Assembly: GCA_017163975.1 (NCBI GenBank)
Contig: JAFFSR010000292.1
Location: 3,293,501-3,357,500 of the forward strand
DNA length: 64,000 nt
Direction of reading: 5' to 3'
From: Anastatus disparis
Lineage: Eukaryota > Arthropoda > Insecta > Hymenoptera > Eupelmidae
Translations under genes and position numbers: made by a program
The notes under the pieces: generated by a model
Told to the model about the DNA's origin: nothing
What the model saw: the letters and a program-made list of their open reading frames with translations, nothing else
Databases searched by the model: none
Part shown: positions 32,825-44,238 of the stretch, one piece after another
How the letters are laid out: every line of letters begins with the position of its first letter
Position numbering within the stretch: position 1 is the first letter of the stretch

Positions 32825-34174
32825 ATGGATGTCGTGGATAAACTAGTGTCTACTCAACAGGCTTTACTCCAGGTGATTCGAAACTTCGTCGCAGCTGTAA
32901 ATGCCGTTTCGGATGATCAATGGACAATCGGGTTGATCCAGGCCCGACTGGAGCTGCTGGGTTCATACTGGTCAGACTTCCAAGCCAACCACTTGACCTT
33001 CATTCAAAAAGGCTTAAGCGACGACGTCGGATATAATCGAGAGACTGTTTACACTGAGATTGAGAATATCTATCTAGCAGTGCAATCGAAGTTGTATGAT
33101 CTTCGAGAACGGCTAGGTCCGGCCTCCTCGGGGCCACGCTCCACCATGGGACTCGACACAGCGCAGCATCAACGATCCACCTCCATGAGCGCGCGATTGC
33201 CACGAATGAACGTGCCAACGTTCTCCGAGCGAAGGCAGGACTGGGAGGTCTTCCGAGACGTCTTTCAAGCGCTCATTCATAACGATGAGCACCTCAGCGA
33301 TGTCCAGAAACTGTTTTACTTGAAATCTTATGTGTCTGGAGAGGCCAAATTGGCTGTGGACACCTTTCCAGTCATCGGAGCAAATTACGCTACAGCATGG
33401 GACATGCTCGTGACCCGGTATGAGCAACCAAGGTTGCTTGTGCTGGACCACATCAACGCCTTACTCACCCTTCGATTGCTGAAGGAGGAGAACTCCACGG
33501 AACTGCAGCATCTCTGTGACACGCTTGAGCGTCATTGGAAGCAGCTCCAGGTGTTGAAGCGACCCGTGGAGTACTGGGATGATTGGTTTGTCGCCATAGC
33601 CGCCAACTGCATGGATCCGATCACTCGTCGAGCTTGGGAGGAAGAGGCGGAGAAACTGAACATCGACCCCATCACGCGCGCTCAGGAGATGCCCGGGTTT
33701 GAAGCAGTGATCAAGTTTCTGAGTTGTCGAAGCCGCACACTCAGCTCGATGGAGACAAAAAAGGGCCACCACAGAACTACCTCCCACTCTACGCCTTCTA
33801 CGAATCGACCCCAGCCGAGAACTCGTGGATTTCGATCTTTCGCTGTCCAAAGGAACGATGTCTGCGGATGTTGCGGAGGTGCCCACTACACTGGCCGCTG
33901 TGCGAAATTCCTCGCCCTCGATCCCCAAGGACGGCTAGGGGCCGTCAACAAAGCACGGCTGTGCTTCAACTGCATTAAGCCCGGACGTGTTGCCCGAAAC
34001 TGTCCTTCCGGGCTAAACTGCTCAGCCTGTGGAGCGTTGCACCATTCGCTGCTACATGAAGACAGCCGCAAACGTGAGGGCGGGCCGATTCCCGACTCCA
34101 CTCCATCCAAACGCAGCAGAATCGGGAGGCCGTCAACTCCCACGAGCCCCGATGGACGACCAGACCGGTCATGA
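32825..34174 (+). CDS. BEL/Pao Gag
   Basis: 449 codons from MDVVDKLVSTQQ to a TGA at 34172. The N-terminal half is helical with DUF1759-like blocks (LPRMNVPTFSERRQDWEVF, FYLKSYVSGEAKLAV), typical of BEL/Pao Gag, which builds the particle. The C-terminal third has three cysteine clusters: CGCCGGAHYTGRC, CFNCIKPGRVARNC and CSACGALHHSLLH. In the middle one the histidine is replaced by arginine, so that knuckle should not bind zinc normally. The stop sits in the context UGA CUAG, in the same frame as pol. Confidence 0.88.
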   Translation: MDVVDKLVSTQQALLQVIRNFVAAVNAVSDDQWTIGLIQARLELLGSYWSDFQANHLTFIQKGLSDDVGYNRETVYTEIENIYLAVQSKLYDLRERLGPASSGPRSTMGLDTAQHQRSTSMSARLPRMNVPTFSERRQDWEVFRDVFQALIHNDEHLSDVQKLFYLKSYVSGEAKLAVDTFPVIGANYATAWDMLVTRYEQPRLLVLDHINALLTLRLLKEENSTELQHLCDTLERHWKQLQVLKRPVEYWDDWFVAIAANCMDPITRRAWEEEAEKLNIDPITRAQEMPGFEAVIKFLSCRSRTLSSMETKKGHHRTTSHSTPSTNRPQPRTRGFRSFAVQRNDVCGCCGGAHYTGRCAKFLALDPQGRLGAVNKARLCFNCIKPGRVARNCPSGLNCSACGALHHSLLHEDSRKREGGPIPDSTPSKRSRIGRPSTPTSPDGRPDRS

Positions 34175-34178
34175 CTAG
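34172..34178 (+). promoter_or_regulatory. UGA CUAG readthrough motif between gag and pol
   Basis: The gag stop TGA is followed directly by CTAG, and the next codons (CTA GTC ATG) run in frame into the protease ORF with no further stop until 34934. UGA CUAG is a well-known readthrough-promoting context in viral and animal mRNAs. Activity is inferred. Confidence 0.65.
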
Positions 34179-34936
34179 TCATGCTACCCACAGCCGTCTT
34201 GCAGATAAGCAACGGACGAGGTAAGAGAGCATCGGCCCGGACGCTTCTCGACTCTTGCTCGGAGGTGACGCTCACATCAACAGCCTTTGCTCGTAAAACA
34301 AAGGCCTATATGGAGAGGTCTGACGTCAGCATCAGTGGAGTTGGAGGAGCCTTTCTCGATCGAACGCTCCTGAAAGCTCGACTCCATCTGCACCTTCCCG
34401 ACTTACCCACGCCCATCATCATCGAGGCTTATTGTGTGAAACATCTTGGCCTATCAACGCCCGCGGCATCACCACCCGTCAATGTCAAGTCTCTCTGGCA
34501 GGGCTTGGGACTTGCCGACCAGAAATTTGACATCCCTGGACCAGTGGATGTCCTGATTGGTGCCAACATTCTACCTGAACTACTGCGACCTGGATTGGAG
34601 AGAAAGGCGGACTTGATCGCACAGCAAACCGCAGTGGGATGGGCTATCTTCGGTCGAATCTCACCCTCTCTCACCACAACGAGAAGCTGCCACTGCCTGC
34701 TCACTGAAGCGGAGCCTCGGTGGCACCACCAGCTCATGAGTCAACTACAACGCTTCTGGGAACTGAAGAATATTCCCAGCATCACGCGGACAACCCCGGA
34801 AGATCAAATGTGCGAACAAATCTTCCTCACCCACCGTCAAGACTCCGATGGTCGATACGCACTGCGACTTCCTACGAGAACAAACATTGAGGAGATCCTG
34901 GGCAAGAGTCTACCGGGGGCGCCCTCGCTACCCTAA
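34175..34936 (+). pseudogene. BEL pol: protease and linker
   Basis: Same frame as gag. The aspartic-protease site reads TLLDSCSEVTL, with cysteine in place of the glycine of the usual DSG triad, so activity is doubtful. Further family blocks are FDIPGPVDVLIGANI and TAVGWAIFGRI, typical of BEL/Pao DUF1758-type proteases. The frame ends at 34936 where the protein continues in another frame (about 34915), so there is a frameshift. Confidence 0.85.
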
Positions 34937-35676
34937 ACGCTTTGCACCGGCGCATGAAGCGAGATACAGAGATGGCAGCGGCTTACCTCGAGTTCATGAA
35001 CGAGTATCTCCGTCTCGGACACATGCGTGAGCTGACCTCCAAAGAGCTTCGCAGCTGCCCTCGGCGCGTCCACTACATCCCTCATCATGGCATCTGGTAG
35101 AGAGGGGATCACGGCTCAAGGATCCGAGTAGTCTTCAATGCCTCGCGAGCCACTTCCACTGGATACAGTCTTAATGACGGGCTGCTCACGGGATCAAAGC
35201 TTCAGACGCACCTATGGCGGATACTCACCCGATGGCGTCAACATCGGTTCGCATTTTGTACTGACATCAGAATGATGTATCGCCAGATCCGTATTGACGA
35301 ACGTGATGTTGACCTGCAACGGATCGTTTGGAGCCCCAACAACCACGAGCCGATTCGACATTTTCAACTCCTCACAGTTACGTACGGTGAGTCGTGTGCT
35401 CCTTATCTGGCACTGCGAGTCATTGAGCAACTGTGCATCGATGAGGGGGATCATCGACCCGCCGCCGCCGAGGCTTTCCGACGCGATCGCTACATCGATG
35501 ATGTGCTTTCCGGAAGCCGAGAGTCTGAAGTCAGCCCTTTACCTTCGAGATCAACTCAGGCAACTACTGACAACCAGAGGATTTCCGTTGCACAAGTGGG
35601 TGGCCAACAGTCCACAGTTGCTCCAGGACCTTCCCACGGAGGAGTGCTTGCGTGCCTCGTGGGTGCGCCTAACTGA
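34915..35676 (+). pseudogene. BEL pol: reverse transcriptase, first part
   Basis: Begins LATLNALHRRMKRD and shows HYIPHHGIW, RVVFNASRAT, DIRMMYRQIRID, GESCAPYLALR and the catalytic-box region DRYIDDVL. A TAG at 35098-35100 interrupts it in frame just before the VVFNAS block. It shifts frame after the YIDD box (about 35515), continuing at 35510-35809. Confidence 0.88.
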
Positions 35677-36152
35677 GGACGGCCCAATCAATGAACTGGG
35701 AATATCGTGGAATCCTCAACATGATGACTTCATGCTTGACGCCACCTACGATTGCCAACACCCAGAGGACCAAACGAGAGATTCTCTCAGCCATCTCCAG
35801 TGTTTTTGACCCGTGTGGATGGCTGGCACCGGTCACTGTGTTGGCCAAGCTGCTCATGCAGGACCTGTGGCGAGCGAAGTTAACTTGGGACGACGAGCTC
35901 CCCGCGTCCATGGCCCGACGTTGGGCTTGCTTCAAAAGAAAGTTGTCACACGTTCCTGATGTTGTTCTGCCCCGCTGGATTCAACGTGGCCCCTCACGTC
36001 AGCTGCAGCTTCACGCCTTCTCTGACGCCAGTCTCCGTGTGATGGCTGCTGTCGTGTATGCTAGAGTCACGGATGAAAACAACGAAGTGTCGACAACACT
36101 TCTCGTGGCCAAGACCAAGCTCAATTCCATCAGGAGTCTTCAGTCTTCATAA
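35510..36152 (+). pseudogene. BEL pol: reverse transcriptase thumb and RNase H start
   Basis: Two frames: 35510-35760 (ALYLRDQLRQLLTTRGFPLHK, quoted here in part: LRQLLTTRGFPLHKWV; LGISWNPQHD) and 35760-36152 (SAISSVFDPCGWLAPV, HAFSDASLRVMAAVVY). The second is the first catalytic block of RNase H. A frameshift lies near 35760 and a TAA near 36150. Confidence 0.85.
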
Positions 36153-36167
36153 AAAACGGCACCCAGG

Positions 36168-36956
36168 ATGACCATTCCCCGGCTTGAGCTCAGGGCCGCG
36201 TTGCTGGCGTGCAAGCTGCTCCGCACCGTTGCCGACGATCTGAGCATCCCTCCGGATGAATGCTATGCATGGTGCGACGCTCAAATCGTGCTCCATTGGC
36301 TGTATTCGAGTGGACCAGTGGGCAACTCACTGGTTGACAACTATATCAGTCACGTTCAAGAGACCATGCCGCCAGCGATCTGGAGATATGTCCCTACTCA
36401 GATGAACCCAGCCGACGTGGCCTCCAGGAGATCCGACTTGCTGGCCCTGATCCAGGATCAATCCTGGTTCCCTGGACCCAGCTGGCTGCGACAGCCACCA
36501 TCGGAGTGGCCTTCTAATTCCTATGGACCGATGTCCGTCACTGCCGTTCAGGTGGCAGTAGATGATCCTGTCCAACCATCTGGTAATGTCAATCTTCTAA
36601 ACAAATATTCAGATTTGAACACCCTGCTGAGGTTTCTAGTGAGACTACGTCGCTGGATAAGATTGCGCCTACGACGGTTTCTGACGACTCCCGTGCTTGC
36701 ACCTGCTACAGCTACCGAATTAAACGATGCATTCTTGGCGTGCGTGGCATCAAGTCAGCGTCAACACTTTGCTCCAGAGCTAGCAAGACTCATGGAAGGA
36801 CGAGGCAATGTATTACGTCGGAGCCCACTCAAAGGCTTGGACGTTTTTCTGGATCCAAATGGGATTTTGCGGGTTGGAGGACGCCTTCAGCACTCATCGC
36901 TACCTTACGATGCGCGACACCCACCAGTCCTGTCCAGTGCATGCCCATTGGCTTAG
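36168..36956 (+). pseudogene. BEL pol: RNase H remainder and integrase N-terminal part
   Basis: Starts TIPRLELRAALLACKL, followed by CDAQIVLHWL and the family block MNPADVASR, then LFVGG-like GILRVGGRLQHSSLPYD, which precedes the integrase zinc-binding domain in BEL/Pao. It is in the same frame as the segment upstream, separated by a TAA. It ends at 36956 where the zinc-binding region is scrambled by another frameshift or small deletion. Confidence 0.85.
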
Positions 36957-37013
36957 TTGGTGATCTTATGAGCTCACCATTGTGCTCTCCACGGTGGGTT
37001 TCGCTCTACATAC

Positions 37014-38102
37014 GTGCACGCTGTTCGGCGAGCTTCGATTGTTGGAGGAAAACGCCAAATCCGAGCTCATATTCATCGATGTGTGATCTGCACACGAACT
37101 CGAGTCAGACCAATGACTCAAGTGATGGCTCCTCTCCCCCGAGAACGAGTGACCTCAGCCCAGGCCTTCACGTGCACCGGTCTCGATTATGCTGGGCCTT
37201 TCCAACTTCATACAGCAAAGGGACGTGGATCCCGAACTACCAAGGCCTACGTTGCAGTCTTTGTGTGCTTCGCTTCAAAGGGCGTACACCTTGAAGCTGT
37301 TGGTTACCTCACCACCGAAAGTCTTCAGGGGGCATTAACGCGATTTTGCGGTCGGCGTGGTAGACCGGCCGAGCTCTGGAGCGACAATGCTACACATTTC
37401 CATCGCGCGGATCTAGAGATGAGGCAGGCCCTCAACAACATCAATTGGGAGACCGTTGCTTCCTCCATGGCGACCGCCGGCATCACGTGGCGGTTCATTC
37501 CTCCTGCGGCTCCCCACTTTGGAGGGCTCTGGGAGGCTGGAGTCAAATCCTTCAAGACGCATCTGAAGCGCACCACTGGGCCGACAAAGCTCACATACGA
37601 AGAGTTTTCCACTCTACTGGTCAGCATTGAGGCGGTGCTCAACTGTCGACCTCTCTCACCTCTGTCTCACGACCTTGGGGACCTCGACGCCCTCACCCCG
37701 GGCCATCTGCTGATTGGTAGACCACTGGATGCGATCCCTGAAAAGCCTGAAGAAATTGGATATCTCGACAAACTGACCCGTTGGAAGTTGGTCAGAGGGC
37801 TACGGGATCAGTTTTGGCGACGGTGGAGCGCCGAGTATCTAAACACCCTTCAACAACGAACGAAGTGGATTCGCCGACGTCCAAATCTTAAGCTGGCCGA
37901 TCTCGTCATCATTTTGGACCCCTCTCTCATCAGGCCTAATGGAAGATGGCCCCTTGGTCGTGTGACCAAAGTTCACCAAGGTTCTGATGGGTTTGTGCGT
38001 TCCGCAACCATCAGGACTGCCATGGGCGAGTATGTGCGCCCCATAGTGAAGCTCTCTCTTCTGCCTATTAACAGCCCCTCTGCCCTACAGATACCATCAT
38101 GA
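37014..38102 (+). pseudogene. BEL pol: integrase core and C-terminal tail
   Basis: CVICTRTRV is part of the zinc-binding domain. The catalytic core shows GLDYAGPF, ELWSDNATHF and GGLWEAGVKSFK (D, D and E present). The tail KLVRGLRDQFWRRWSAEYL and VRPIVKLSLLP match the DUF5641-like C terminus of BEL/Pao integrases. The longest intact pol segment; it inserts element cDNA. Ends about 70 bp before the 3' LTR. Confidence 0.9.
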
Positions 38103-38175
38103 TTCGGCATCTTCTGCGATGGTTTCGGCGGGCGGCATCTCAAGAAGTTTCGTACAAGGAACGAGGCGGGCGGGT

Positions 38176-38558
38176 TGTTGGAATTTCCCGCCAAAGAAGC
38201 TTGGCGTCGTGGCGCGCGTGCGCGGGGACGCGACCATGGATGCCGCGTGGGACGCCACTTTCTCCCTCTCTCTCTCTCATCATCGCCTATAAAGGCACGC
38301 GCCTCGCGTGTCTAAAGTTCAGACGACGTTCATCAGCCCCACTACGAGGATTGCAGTGAATCAGAGAAGAACTCATTTAGTTTAAACTCAGTGCTTTTTT
38401 CGAAGACAAGGATTCTTAGTTTTGTTTAGTGATTGTGTATTCAAGTTTAGTTTATTCTTTTTTCGATCATTCAAGTGTAGTGTTTTGTTTAATAAAAGTT
38501 TACCTTAATTTCGAAGTGACGCCAACCGAATCGTGATTTTCCCGCTCCACTCTCAACA
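38176..38558 (+). repeat. BEL 3' LTR
   Basis: 383 bp, preceded by the purine-rich AGGAACGAGGCGGGCGGG, the likely polypurine tract. Differs from the 5' LTR at about six positions including a short T-run indel. Confidence 0.95.
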
Positions 38559-38765
38559 GGTATCATGGCGCATCGTACTATTTTTTCAACTTTACGTGTT
38601 CTTACAACTATTTTTATGCTTTTATTTATTTATATATATCGAAAATATTAACAATAATTTTTAAAATAAACCCCGGATCGAATATTTTGATCAATTAGAA
38701 CCAAAGTTTTGACGATTTAAAGTTTAAAAAAAAATGCTGAAACTTTAAATAAATATATTTACTTT
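38559..38765. repeat. Left terminal inverted repeat, inner part
   Basis: Continuation of the DNA-transposon TIR after BEL; mirrors 41362-41566. Followed by a (TTTTGAA)n microsatellite at about 38763-38812. Confidence 0.8.
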
Positions 38766-38947
38766 GAATTTTGAATTTTGAATTTTGAATTTGAATTTTG
38801 AATTTTGAAAAGATAAATTTTTCAAATACTAAAATATATTATTTGTTCATTTTCAATAAACAAATAATATGCGATACAATTAAGAAATGAACACTAATGA
38901 ATTGAGAACTAATGTGAATAGAAAAATCTGAATTTGAATAAAACCTT

Positions 38948-41015
38948 TCAATCTACTTCTTGCCACTCATGTCTCGAAGTTTTGGCAGTGTAAATTTGGT
39001 TTCGTTCACTTTTCCAACAGTGAATCTTTTGAAAACCTTTTATTTCTTTTGTATTTCCTAACCATTCCATTTTTTTTATCTGTCGAAAAACTTCTAACTC
39101 ATCCTTGCGGATAATAAGAATGTTAATCGACAAAGTATATTTTGACACGTGAGAGACGAAATTTTCAGCGTTTCTAGTAAAATCTGCACTCTTCTTGGAC
39201 AGATTATGCGTGGTAGCATAATGTTTAACTAAACCACCAATACCGTCACAAGCGCCTTTACCATGACCTGTTGCAGAAAAAAGCCATTTTCTGTTTACTT
39301 TTGAGTTTTGAAGCTCATAGAATTGATATCTATTTTTAAAATGACTGGCAGCTCCATCGGAAATGGTTATGATTTCATCAAGATCTTGCGCAATATGTTG
39401 TTGTTTTAAGTTGTCGATAGTTAAATTTATAGCTATTAGGGCATGAGACAAATCATGTTTAATATCGTCAGAGATGGTGGACATAACTGACTGTTTTATC
39501 ATTTCCAAAATAGCATACTGACGTAAATATTAATATTTGGTTTTTACTCTAATGATAGCTTCGAATTTTATTTTGGAGCAGAACTGTCCAATTTTCTGCA
39601 AAATCGACATGAATAACTAATTTGAAGTCATTATTCTTCGCTAAAAGTTTAACCTCTTTAATTGCTATACGTTGAATTTCTTTGACCAATTTATGAGCAC
39701 TTACAGTGAGAGCGCGCTCTCTTAACTCTATTAAGAAATTTTCAATTGTGCTAGTTTTATTCAGTAAATTTGATTTTTCCCAAACACCACAAATTATTTC
39801 TTCATATAAATCTTCTTCTGTCAAATAAATTACTTGTGAATCAATAAAATCTCCAATGGGACATTCTTTACATTCTCTTAGTACACATTTCATATCATCT
39901 TTTGAACAAAAAAGTGAAGAACATATTTTCAATTCCAAATCTGCAATGTCTTGCTTATTCTCTTTTTTATAATTATTCAAAGCATCTAACATAAGTTTAA
40001 GATTCTCACAGTAAACGCAAAGACACGAATCGGTGGGTGGATGTGATATAACCCACTTTGGTATTAAAGCGTAGAATGTTGATTTACCAATTTTTGTTTT
40101 CATTTCAGGATTTTCGTCTTTAAATAATTGATATATTTCTTTTATACTCCGCATAAGAAAGCGTTTGACTTTTTTAGTTTTTATACCATTTTCTTTGATA
40201 GATACTGTGTCGCTTTTATTTGCACTTTGACGAGAACAATTAAAATCATCGTTCAGATAATAATCCTTTACTTTCATCAAAATTTCACTATCCAAAGAAT
40301 TGCCACAATAGTTCTCAGACTGCTTGTAAATTTTTTTATTATTTACCAATGATCATGCTTGATCAATCATATAAATAGTTACATTTGGTAAAACTGATAA
40401 TAAATAATCTTTGGAAATATCACTTGGTATAATACTCAACAATCGCACTTTCTCAAGAAAATTTGAACAATTATCTAATGCAATTTTAATATTCTCAATC
40501 CATTTATCATTTGTTTTACATTCATTATTTTCATTCAATGCGGGCAAATCCGTTATATCGTAGACTTTCATCATTTTACTTGCTATTTGTGAATCAAATG
40601 CATCGTTTATTTGTTTTCTTTTTCGGAGAGCATAAGATTCTCGCATCTTGATATTGATACTTTGAGGCATTTTAATTGGTGAAATGTTTAATTTCAAATT
40701 ACTTGAAGTCTCGTTGAGCTGTTCTACCACAGCCTAACTATGAATGAAATCTTCCGAAAATTGTTGACTGCTTGAAGTCAATGAAATAGGCGCCTTTTTC
40801 ACTTCATCTAATAATATTTTGTAACACGAAGGGCATACTTTATCTTCTCTAGAGAAAGAAGTATTTGGATACAAGCGCTTCAAAGACTCCGTTAGATCAC
40901 CTAATTCTCTAAGCGGACTTTTGGAGCAATTATAAATAACTTTTTTGTGCCTTTCTTTTAAATTCTTGCACTTTATTTTAACAATCAGTGATGCCATTAT
41001 TGATATTCTATTCAA
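38948..41015 (-). pseudogene. DDE-like transposase gene of the long-TIR transposon
   Basis: Read on the minus strand from 41015. The N-terminal part has CPSCYKIL. In-frame TAG (40734) and TGA (40353) follow. The third segment has a cysteine cluster (CLCVYCENL and, after ~50 residues, CVLRECKECPIG) and HVDFAENWTVLLQNKI, then a TAG and a frameshift near 39510-39550. The last segment has ITISDGAASHFKNRYQF and SATGHGKGACDGIGGLVKH, conserved blocks I recall from a transposase-like family common in insects and cnidarians; the aspartates in DFAEN and SDGAAS are good candidates for the DDE triad. About 600 residues in total. Broken at four places, so this copy is dead. Confidence 0.7.
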
Positions 41016-41361
41016 TGACAGATCGAAAAAAATAATTTTTCTTAAACATCTTTATTTTTTATCTTCCTTTTCTTATATTTTTAAACGCGTCAAGTCGTTA
41101 ATGAGAATGCAAAGAACGAATCATCACCACCTAGTGGTGACATGCGTCAACTCCCTACAAAATAAATTCAAATTCTAGGCGCGAAATTCGAACTAATAAA
41201 AAAATTATATTCTCCAACAAAAGAAATTTTTATTATAATAATGTACCATAAAAAGAAGATAAATGGTTATGTATTCTTTCATCAATAATAACTTTTTTTT
41301 TTAATTAAAAAATTTATATCTTCAGATTTTAATCGTTAACGAAAATTGCGTTTCCTCAATG

Positions 41362-42095
41362 TGAATATCATATTTATTTAAAGTTTCAGCATTTTTTTTT
41401 AAACTTTAAATCGTCATAACTTTGGTTCTAATTGATCAAATTATTCGATCCGGGGTTTATTTAAACATTATTGTTAATATTTTTGATATATTAATAAATA
41501 AAAGCATAAAAATAGTTGTAAGAACACGTAAAATTGGAAAAATAGTACGATGCGCCATGGTATCAATGTTTTAAAATCAAAAATATAAAAAAAACGTTTA
41601 AAAATCTGTTAAAAAAAAATAAGGCAAAATCGCATATTCTCATCTACCCTAAAAGTAAGTATTTTTTATGTATAAAATCATATAAAAATTAAAAAAAAAA
41701 AAAAATATATAGTTTTTGATAAAATCGTGTTTAAAAAAAATCGCTTTTTTTTTGGTTTTCCGTAAAAAACTCAGTGAGATCAAATTGTATTACAAAAATC
41801 GAGATTGCATTTAAAACTAGACAGAATTTCGCACATTTTCGTTAGAAGAGCGCACAAAAAGGTTGAAAATTGACGGAGCTATAGTCATTTAAAAGTAGAG
41901 GTTCATTTTCAATTTTCGAATTTTCGTTTTTACATCCAACTTTGAAATTGCTGTAGTAAGAAAAAAAAATTTTTTTTTTGCATTCTAGGAGGTAAATTTT
42001 ATCTTTATATACGTAATAGAAGGTATTTTTATTACTTAGAAGAAACAAAAAAATTCGATCAGTGACGGCCTGCATGAATCTGAATGGAATCAGCC
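41362..42095. repeat. Right terminal inverted repeat, about 735 bp
   Basis: Uninterrupted arm. It preserves the pre-insertion version of the BEL target site (CGCCATGGTATCAATG, near 41555-41570). Confidence 0.85.
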
Positions 42096-42244
42096 ATATA
42101 AATAAGGAAAACAAAAATAGGTTTGTAATAAATATTTAAATATATTGTTGAGGATAACTTAATATATTTCAATAGATATATTTTTTACATTCAATAAAAA
42201 TAAAAAAAAAGATAATGTAACTTAAATAACAAATAGGGGGTTGG

Positions 42245-42278
42245 CGAGCGGAGCGAGCAGGGGGGTACCCTCCCTAGT
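42245..42278 (+). mobile_element. Candidate Helitron 3' terminus
   Basis: GCGAGCGGAGCGAGC is followed by a short G/C hairpin GGGGGGTACCCTCCC and then CTAG-T, which fits the Helitron rule of a hairpin just before CTRR with a T after it. The body of this element would be to the left, but nothing Helitron-like was recognised there, so it may be a short or truncated copy. Confidence 0.35.
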
Positions 42279-42862
42279 ATATATCTCCCTATATTATATA
42301 GTTATATAAAAAAAACCTCCTCTTCTACCTGTTCTAACTGTTTTGATTAATTGCCCGCCACCGCTTCCGGCCATTTTTCCGAGATTATTATCTGATCATC
42401 AACTTTGTATTAGTTTTAAGTCAACTCAATAAATGCAAAGAATGTTTATTGTGAAAAATATAAGATTGCACGACTGATACTCATTACCAGTTCCGCTAAA
42501 CCTTTCCTGTAAATCCGCCCCGTCATTACCACTTTAATTTTAAGCTTGCTTATTTCATTTTATCTGATTATTATTTAAATGCAATAGTTAATTCTTTTTT
42601 TACCTTTTTATTAATATCAATTACCGTTTAACGTTTATGCCCTTTTTATTATTAAATTAAGTTTTTATCTTTATTATTAAATTCAATTTTCATTTATCAT
42701 TAAATTTAGTAAAAATCAATTTAGTTTGTAAGTTCTGAACTTTGGCTTCCGGGAACCACCGACCGACCATCTCCAGTATGAACCTTCAGGTAAAAGTAAA
42801 AGTCTGATGCCGACGGCAACAACGAGTTCATCCGTGGACAAGAAGCCAAACGTTACAGAATA

Positions 42863-43816
42863 TCTTCCTATATTATATAGTTATATAAAAAAAAAACCTC
42901 TTTATCTACCCCTCATTTTTCCTCCCCCTATTTTGTATGCTTAAAACATCACAATTTACCCCTCAAAATAACGTAAAAATCTGTCTAGAAATGATCTTTT
43001 TTGAAAAAAAGACACCCCTAACTACCCCAGTCACCCCTCTACTACCCAAAACACTCCTTTTGCTACCCCCCTTACGTCACTCATCCCCCCTCAGATAATT
43101 TAGCAAAATTTACCTTATTTTACCAATGTATTCGTTACTCATTCTCTATACCACTACTATCACCCTTTCCACTACTACCCCATAACTATTACTCCTCTTT
43201 TTTTTCATTCCTCCTCAGAAAATCACAAGTCACCCCTCAAAATAACGTAAAAATGTCTCTTGAAATGTCTTTTTGGAAAAAAAAAAGATTCCCTCCTCTA
43301 CCCCAGTCACCCCTCTACTACCCTAGTCACCCCTCGCTCCACAAGTCATCCCCTCGCTCCACAAGTCACCCCTCACTCCATGAATCACTCCCTCGCTCCA
43401 CAAATCACCCCTCATAACCCCTCATGCCCCTAATACACTCTTCATAAAATCATTATAAACCGTTAAGAAAAAAAATTTTTCAATTTTATATTTATGAAAT
43501 ATTTGCTTAAGGCTATATAATGGAATATATATTTAATACATAGTTAACAATATTATGGATTGTTGGTATAATTATTTTTTAACCATCAACTAATACCTAT
43601 GTTCCTTAGACAACTTTCCACACCACCCATACTGAGACAAAAAAAATAAGAAACTTCTACTTCCAACATTTAAGCTTACTTTATTTATGTCCAAGCTGTA
43701 CTTGCCTAAAAGTAAAGCACATTTTACTTTGTGCTAATTAGTCATTATCTTGGTCAGAAAAACTTATCAAAACATTTCCTACATCTAAAAGATTCTTCTT
43801 TCAGGTTAGCTTAAAT
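42863..43816 (+). other. Helitron 5' non-coding region, C/T-rich
   Basis: Very pyrimidine-rich on the plus strand. At 43317-43430 the phrases CACCCCTCGCTCCACAAGT and close variants occur about six times, a minisatellite of roughly 18-22 bp. No coding signal. Confidence 0.55.
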
Positions 43817-44203
43817 TTGTTTTCTTGTTTTTATCTTGAGTTGATCTTTTTCGTATGTTTTTCGTATTCTTTATATAGAAGTGACAATCAACATATGATT
43901 ATAAGAAAACATATAATTAGAAATGTTGTTAATAATTGGAATAAATATAAACAACATATAATAGATAATAAATATTATATGAATATAATAAATAGTGATA
44001 ATTATTTTGAATACATGTCAAATAATGGTACTTTTGGAACAGAAATAGAAATTCAAAGTTTTGTAGAATTTTATAATGTATATGTTAAAGTACACATTAA
44101 AAACAAAATACAAACATTTGGAAACTTTTCTAATCATTTTCAATCATCATTAATTTTTACTGGACCATATGATGCACGTCATTATGATATTTTAAATTAT
44201 AAA

Positions 44204-44238
<35 letters not shown>

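Larger units (their letters stand above)
32089..38558 (+). mobile_element. BEL/Pao LTR retrotransposon, pol decayed
   Basis: 6.5 kb with LTRs of 384 and 383 bp (TGTTGGAATTTCC...CAACA), flanked by GATAT and GGTAT (5-bp duplication with one mismatch). Uninterrupted target sequence is available in the right TIR near 41560. Domain order is gag, protease, reverse transcriptase, RNase H, integrase, DUF5641-like tail, as in BEL/Pao. GC-rich compared with its surroundings. About six LTR differences by eye, but pol has at least three frameshifts and several stops. Confidence 0.95.
31560..42095 (-). mobile_element. Long-TIR DNA transposon (about 4.1 kb) split by BEL/Pao
   Basis: The ends are GGCTGATTCC and its complement, with ATAT on both outer sides (a 4-bp target duplication). 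The inverted repeats are about 735 bp: left arm 31560-32088 plus 38559-38765, right arm 41362-42095. The space between them holds a decayed transposase-like gene on the minus strand (38948-41015). Removing BEL leaves about 4.07 kb. Superfamily not settled; a 4-bp duplication and this transposase type recall Sola-like elements, but that is from memory and uncertain. Confidence 0.8.

Noticed and set aside
33461..34275. Minus-strand frames opposite BEL gag
   Set aside because: Antisense shadows in GC-rich coding DNA; no motif.
43817..43880. Signal peptide or membrane protein (hydrophobic start of the OTU-like frame)
   Set aside because: The hydrophobic stretch lies upstream of recognisable OTU sequence and is probably non-coding Helitron leader read through.
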